Below, piece after piece: positions 12,301 to 15,247 of a stretch of 15,247 nucleotides of DNA. Both the position numbers and the translations under genes were made by a program. Position 1 is the first letter of the stretch. Each line of letters begins with the position of its first letter. Below the pieces are notes generated by a model. The model searched no databases. It saw only the letters and a list, made by a program, of their open reading frames with translations, and was not told the DNA's origin. The stretch covers positions 1 through 15,247 of the forward strand of contig JAGWAQ010000051.1 of the NCBI GenBank assembly GCA_021296375.1, in the 5' to 3' direction. This DNA is from Alphaproteobacteria bacterium. GTDB taxonomy: Bacteria; Pseudomonadota; Alphaproteobacteria; Puniceispirillales; UBA1172.

Positions 12301-15247
12301 CGATGGTGAAGCTGCCGCCAGCGTTAACATTGCTTTCACGGAACGCCGTGCCTTCAGATGTACTGACCCCAACGGCCGCTGAACCGGTTGGCGCCAGGCC
12401 GCCGCTGCCCAATTCGGCGCCGATACTGCCGGAAAACCCGACCCCGAAGGAGCTGGATTCTTCAGCCAGCGCTTCGATGGTGACATCATTCACCGCCGTC
12501 AGGGCGATGTTCTGCCCCGCCGCCAGATCCGTGCCGACGAGGTCAATATTATTGCCGGCATTGACGACAACATTACCCCCCGCCGACAGGCTGGAGGTCT
12601 GGGATGAGGTTGTCGAGGACGCCCCGAAGCCAACGCTCACTGATGTGTCCGTGCCGACGGCGGCGTCAGGCGTGCCGATCTGCGATGAGGTGGTGCCCGC
12701 CTCGGCATAGACACGGCTGGTCACGCCCGCGGAGAAATTGGTGCTTTCAAGCGTTTCCTGGGCGGCGGTAAAGCTGACGTCATTTCCAGCATCCAGGACA
12801 AGGTTATTGGCCGCCGCCAATTGCGCGCCAATGCCGGAAATATCCTCGCCAGCGATCAGGGTGACGTTCTCACCGCCGACGGTGGAGGAAATAAAGGTCG
12901 CGTCCTGTGACGACGAGGCGGTGACACCCGCCGTCGCGCTGGCTTCAGCATTGGCGTTGTATTCAACGCCGGACCCACCGGCAGAAGCCTGGGCATTGCC
13001 GCCCGTGGAGACCGCGAAATCAGCTGAATTGGTGATGATCGACGCCGCTTCAAGGCTGATCGACCCGTCTTCAGCAAACAGAATCGTTTCGCCAGATGAA
13101 TTGATGGACGAGCCGATGGAGGTGATGTCGCCTTCCGATGAATAGATCGTCACATTGGCGCCACTGACCGACGCCGACTGATTGACAAAGCCTTCACGGT
13201 AGGAGCCGGACACCACATTGCTTGACGCCGAAGCGCTGGCCTGGGCATTGTTTTCCTGGCGGTACCCTTCGCCGGTGGACGAGGCCGACGAGCTGCTTGA
13301 AGAAGAGGAGCCGCCACCAACATTGACGCTGTCTTCCACCACAAAGGTGTCGGAAAGATTGGTCTGGGTGAAGCCTTCGGTGGCGGAGATCAGGATATCG
13401 CCATTGGCATTGATCGCCGAGGCGGTGTTGAAGACTTCGCCTTCAGACAAGATGGTGACATTGCCCGCCCCGCCAATGGTGCCGGAGACATATTCATCAC
13501 GGATGGTGTAGTCGGACTTGCCGAGGGTCTTGCCGAGATTGCCAACCTCAACATCCTCGACCGCCTGGACCACCAGCGCCTGGTTCACCACATCACCACT
13601 GGCGCTGATGATGACCCGGCCTTCGGCATCGGTGCCGGTGATGGCACCGCCGGTGTTGGTGATATTGCCGCGCTCGCCATCTTCACTATCGGCGACCAGC
13701 ACCACCGTGCCGCCCTCAATGCTGGCGGTGCCGGCGGCGGTGTCAAACCCGACTTCCCCGGAACCGGTCTGGGCGAACCCGCGTGTCCTGAGGGTTTCGT
13801 TGGTGATGTCCTGGGCCTGCAGAACGACCGTGCCGCCCGCTTCGATTGACCCGGTGTTGGTGATGGTCTCTTCGGCCTGAAGGACAAGATTGTTTTCCGC
13901 CACAATCTCACCAATCGGGGAAATCTCAAGATTTTCCACCGTAGGCAGATAAAGCGTTGGCACCAGCACGTCATTGCCGCCGACGTTTTCCGTGACGTAC
14001 CACAGGACCGGCGCTGTCAATTCCGAAAGCTGGGTTTCATTGAGCGCCGTGCCAAGGACAACATCATTGCGGCTGTTGGCGAAATCAGCGGCGTTGTTGT
14101 AGAGCGCTTCACGTTGCGCTTCGTCATTGGCCTCGACATTTTCAAGGACGAAATTGCTGCCTGTCGCTTCAAGCGAGGCCTGCCGCAAGAGGCGATTTTC
14201 GACAAACGGATCAGCAAGGAATGGCAAGCCGCCGGAATAGCCTGCCCCAGCCGTCAGCTGATTGATCAGGTGATCGACCGTCAACTGCTGGCCCGGCAAG
14301 GAAATCGACGCCGAGATCAGGTATTGCGAGGAACCCGACGGGTCATAGGAATACAGCGAGTTCAGGTTCGCAAGGTTGCTTGGCGTCAAGCTGACGGCAT
14401 TGCTCTGGTTTGAGGTGATGTTGACGATCGAGCCTGTCGGCAGACCGTTTTGAATGCTGGTGGCGGTGATCGACGCGCTGCCCGCCCGGATCGCGCCGGT
14501 GGTTGAGACATCATTGGTGAAGGTGGCGTTCAGGGTGCCGGCGGCCTGAATATTGGCATCACCTGAATAGGAAAACTGGTATCGGTCGGCATCACCCTCG
14601 CCAAAACAGTTCTGGTCGGCCATGCCGTTTTCGGTCGAACATTTGCCGCTTTCCCATGAGTAATCCGGCGAGCTGGAGTTGCGGATACCATAACCCCGAC
14701 CTGCCGTCCATGACCCCCAGCTGAGCTTCCATTCAACGGTCTGGCGCAGTTGAATCTGCTCATTGTTCAGGTCTGTCCCCGACAGCGTCATGTCGCCCGA
14801 CGCTTCAATAACACTTGACCGGTTGCGCAGACTGTCGGCGTTAATCGTCAGATCGCCACCGGCATAGACACTGGCGGAAGTGGCGTCGCTCGAGATCGTT
14901 TGGGTGACCGTGGTCTTTTTATGAAGCAGATAGTCCGACCCGCTGGGGCGCCATTCCCGCACAAAGTTCCAGCCGCCGAACTGGTTGTAATCAACAGAAG
15001 ACGAACTCTTGCTGACGGAATCCCCCCCGCCACCACTGTCGTTAAAGCTGAAGGTCAGGTTGTTCACCTGGGTGGTGGTAAACTGCATCCCCCAAGGGTA
15101 GGAGCCACTGCCCGTTGACGTCACTTCAATTTCACCGGTATCGGAAAACTGGCCGGTGTTGGATTTGTGGGATGAAAAGCCAGAGGCGACTTCAGACAGC
15201 AACTCGGCGAGGTTATCCACCCCGTCGCTGTCGGTGAATTCAGAGCC
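8948..15247 (-). CDS. Giant filamentous-haemagglutinin-type exoprotein (two-partner secretion adhesin), 5' end off the window
   Basis: At least 2,099 codons, open to the right edge. The GTG at 15220 is only an internal Val: nine more in-frame codons (GSEFTDSDG) precede it. Numbering from that Val: 1-290 beta-helical FHA-1-like segment; about 291-430 YP-like domain; 431-770 further beta-helix; about 770-1850 FHA-2 haemagglutinin repeats with a helical insert (1110-1260); 1950-2090 acidic and helical C-terminus. Such proteins are exported through the inner membrane by Sec and through the outer membrane by a TpsB/FhaC transporter, then fold as a long beta-helix on the cell surface. The N-terminal signal and TPS domain must lie beyond the edge, and no TpsB gene is visible. 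There is no VENN motif, pretoxin or toxin domain, so adhesion or biofilm formation is likelier than CDI. The only two cysteines are 194 and 205. Low Lys and Cys with high Asp, Asn, Gly, Ser and Thr fit a surface protein. Confidence 0.9.
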   Translation of the reverse strand, partial: GSEFTDSDGVDNLAELLSEVASGFSSHKSNTGQFSDTGEIEVTSTGSGSYPWGMQFTTTQVNNLTFSFNDSGGGGDSVSKSSSSVDYNQFGGWNFVREWRPSGSDYLLHKKTTVTQTISSDATSASVYAGGDLTINADSLRNRSSVIEASGDMTLSGTDLNNEQIQLRQTVEWKLSWGSWTAGRGYGIRNSSSPDYSWESGKCSTENGMADQNCFGEGDADRYQFSYSGDANIQAAGTLNATFTNDVSTTGAIRAGSASITATSIQNGLPTGSIVNITSNQSNAVSLTPSNLANLNSLYSYDPSGSSQYLISASISLPGQQLTVDHLINQLTAGAGYSGGLPFLADPFVENRLLRQASLEATGSNFVLENVEANDEAQREALYNNAADFANSRNDVVLGTALNETQLSELTAPVLWYVTENVGGNDVLVPTLYLPTVENLEISPIGEIVAENNLVLQAEETITNTGSIEAGGTVVLQAQDITNETLRTRGFAQTGSGEVGFDTAAGTASIEGGTVVLVADSEDGERGNITNTGGAITGTDAEGRVIISASGDVVNQALVVQAVEDVEVGNLGKTLGKSDYTIRDEYVSGTIGGAGNVTILSEGEVFNTASAINANGDILISATEGFTQTNLSDTFVVEDSVNVGGGSSSSSSSSASSTGEGYRQENNAQASASASSNVVSGSYREGFVNQSASVSGANVTIYSSEGDITSIGSSINSSGETILFAEDGSISLEAASIITNSADFAVSTGGNAQASAGGSGVEYNANAEASATAGVTASSSQDATFISSTVGGENVTLIAGEDISGIGAQLAAANNLVLDAGNDVSFTAAQETLESTNFSAGVTSRVYAEAGTTSSQIGTPDAAVGTDTSVSVGFGASSTTSSQTSSLSAGGNVVVNAGNNIDLVGTDLAAGQNIALTAVNDVTIEALAEESSSFGVGFSGSIGAELGSGGLAPTGSAAVGVSTSEGTAFRESNVNAGGSFTIDAGGNAELTGVNINTGGDTNITATSVLIASAQDTLNETGVGLGVSTQGTSALDSAEGDDPPLSFNFNQTDAVVTTNQAQINTGGNLNVTSTGGDVTLNSLQVNVDGDANLTAAEGFDVTIGENRDRVDTVGVNIELTVETGLGDTVSGLADGIATAVETGDVGSVVGGIPGVNRVAQTIAAIESGDATQIAGALGGPVTGGIVGAIDQFALDGELSNNANPTGTSVGNDILDFTGGNSGGGNTPTVSRSGANDALQLAQNAQSGDLSDLSDLESIDGDIDARLGVTVTETSATTSVGSTVNVQGNLNVTGENINVIGSDVSTVGDTTLIAENTINLVAGENTFDGETIEAGVTVGFDVINQDVRVGADGAFSEESSNSFNEGSLTSGGTLILQSGGDTNVLSNNVQATDIVVDTGGDLNVQTLQAQRDSQTYAADLTVEVGITGDSGAGEVNFDGNIQSGSTTGQQASLIATNDLTINSANDVNVNSAIVGAGNDATINAEGDITFTANIDETNDETFGGGASVSVNQQGEDSNGGSGSLDFNYQNNEADTVASQSVLFGGNSLTLNAGNDVTLADTAASGDEIIITAENDVNILTTQSTTTNFGVGGNIAVGGSSSGESGEGEDSGEFALGFNFNDGDTATINEQGTVQAGSNLIIQSGGNTNIIGSDVSSDGDATLDVGGDLTVTTLQDTVDSIDVSGSIEASGSSEDGSGSGGGSLEFGLDLQDSATSNTVAGINAGGNLQITTGGDTTLTGSVVEGGTVDVNIGGDLTITSLQNTADNVNVELAAGTAGEDGESTGFNLEAGVEIADVQQTNVISGITATSGDLNTKVGGTTSLTGALIASTAEGGQTNLTTENLVVADLGDEVLEVDAGVNLGIGSGGDQSLNAGANLGITQGDGTTVSTIGEGNLVITSGEEVEVNRDLTQLQEFSTDIDIQLEGDIEVSQDTIAASGSATVDGTTVEGGISAGADGLNTNLSVTEGGEETAEDATGEEEELTPAQQALALAQAAVANAGQAQDQGPVATTEQMNTILGQFRVGADVTPVQAQAASENVYNGGNPATSPVLDGLSPAQKVIVLNQARVWLNSEEQVVLDRAIQQITTGADGSPVPVADDDS
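9671..12928 (-). repeat. FHA-2-like haemagglutinin repeats, about eleven protein-level copies
   Basis: Residues about 765-1850 repeat a degenerate unit of roughly 60-90 residues. It runs: a Ser/Thr/Asn turn, then GGNLxIxxGGDTxLxGSxVxxGG, then VxxGGDLTITSLQ, and then a variable beta segment. Clear copies begin near residues 775, 875, 957, 1042, 1264, 1347, 1432, 1518, 1613, 1702 and 1787. They look like the haemagglutinin repeats (Pfam Fil_haemagg_2 type) that form the distal beta-helix in CdiA/FhaB proteins. Copies are diverged in DNA, so the array is old rather than newly expanded. Confidence 0.72.
11441..11893 (-). other. Helical Ala/Gly/Asp-rich island interrupting the haemagglutinin repeats
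   Basis: Residues about 1110-1260 break the repeat pattern. They contain SGLADGIATAVETGDVGSVVGGIPGVNRVAQTIAAIESGDATQIAGALGGPVTGGIVGAIDQFAL, then a Gly/Asn linker, then SGANDALQLAQNAQSGDLSDLSDLESIDGDIDARL. The composition predicts helices or a hydrophobic Gly-zipper rather than beta-helix rungs, after which regular repeats resume. In CdiA-like proteins such a break might be a binding or membrane-active module; here the function is unknown. Confidence 0.55.
13931..14350 (-). other. YP-like conserved domain of the adhesin (CdiA/FHA type)
   Basis: Residues about 291-430 (numbered from Val at 15220) run YSYDPSGSSQYLIS, then LPFLADPFVENRLLRQASLEATG, then LNETQLSELTAPVLWYV, then DVLVPTLYLP. They follow the order of the conserved block in CdiA and related haemagglutinins: DxxYxxKLVxxQ, then LTxxQxxxLTxDIVWLV, then VLVPxVYL. 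In CdiA this Tyr/Pro-rich domain separates FHA-1 from FHA-2 and matters for the regulated export of the C-terminal part. The match was made from memory of family sequences, not an alignment. Confidence 0.65.

Noticed and set aside
12075..12710. Plus-strand 211-codon open frame and similar long frames opposite the adhesin
   Set aside because: These follow from the repetitive Asp/Ser/Thr/Gly codons of the adhesin and give Pro/Ser/Val-rich products with no ribosome-binding sites.

Overview
The window reads as a mid-50s %GC chromosome segment from a Gram-negative bacterium. Codon use, the MttB plus FAD-oxidoreductase pairing, and the large secreted-protein genes suggest a marine-type alphaproteobacterium. 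That placement is inference: no rRNA, tRNA or single-copy marker is present to fix it. No CRISPR array, insertion sequence, integrase or RNA gene was seen, and no gene-free stretch exceeds 300 bases.

Left part (1-3000): a non-pyrrolysine MttB-family methyltransferase gene on the plus strand faces a minus-strand FAD-dependent (DAO-fold) amine oxidoreductase gene, and their stop codons overlap. Together they look like a catabolic module for methylated amines or betaines. A GntR-like palindrome lies before the methyltransferase. The oxidoreductase has an exceptionally complete Shine-Dalgarno sequence abutting an inverted repeat. A 13-bp GATC-containing tandem repeat and a small hairpin separate it from the next gene.

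Second part (3001-6060): a secreted FecR-domain protein carrying an EF-hand-type calcium loop is transcribed divergently from a signal peptide-TPR-beta-barrel protein of the surface-lipoprotein-assembly-modifier (Slam/DUF560) type. The barrel gene is broken by one extra base near 5557-5562. Removing it gives a continuous 442-residue protein ending in the aromatic residue typical of outer-membrane barrels. The pair may be a secretion or surface-display unit.

Third part (6098-8932): an MDR-family quinone-reductase/alcohol-dehydrogenase-like gene on the minus strand is divergent from a two-gene operon. That operon has a 68-residue AtzG/GatC-like small protein with a 15-bp in-frame repeat, translationally coupled (ATGA) to an amidase-signature hydrolase with an intact Lys-Ser-Ser triad.

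Right part (8948-15247): at least 2,099 residues of a giant filamentous-haemagglutinin-type exoprotein (two-partner secretion, type Vb) run off the right edge, so its N-terminal secretion signal and TPS domain are not visible. The visible architecture follows the CdiA/FhaB plan: beta-helix, a YP-like domain, then about eleven FHA-2 haemagglutinin repeats. It ends in a helical acidic tail without a VENN pretoxin motif, and no immunity gene follows. It therefore looks like an adhesin rather than a contact-dependent toxin. An alpha-helical Ala/Gly-rich island interrupts the repeats.
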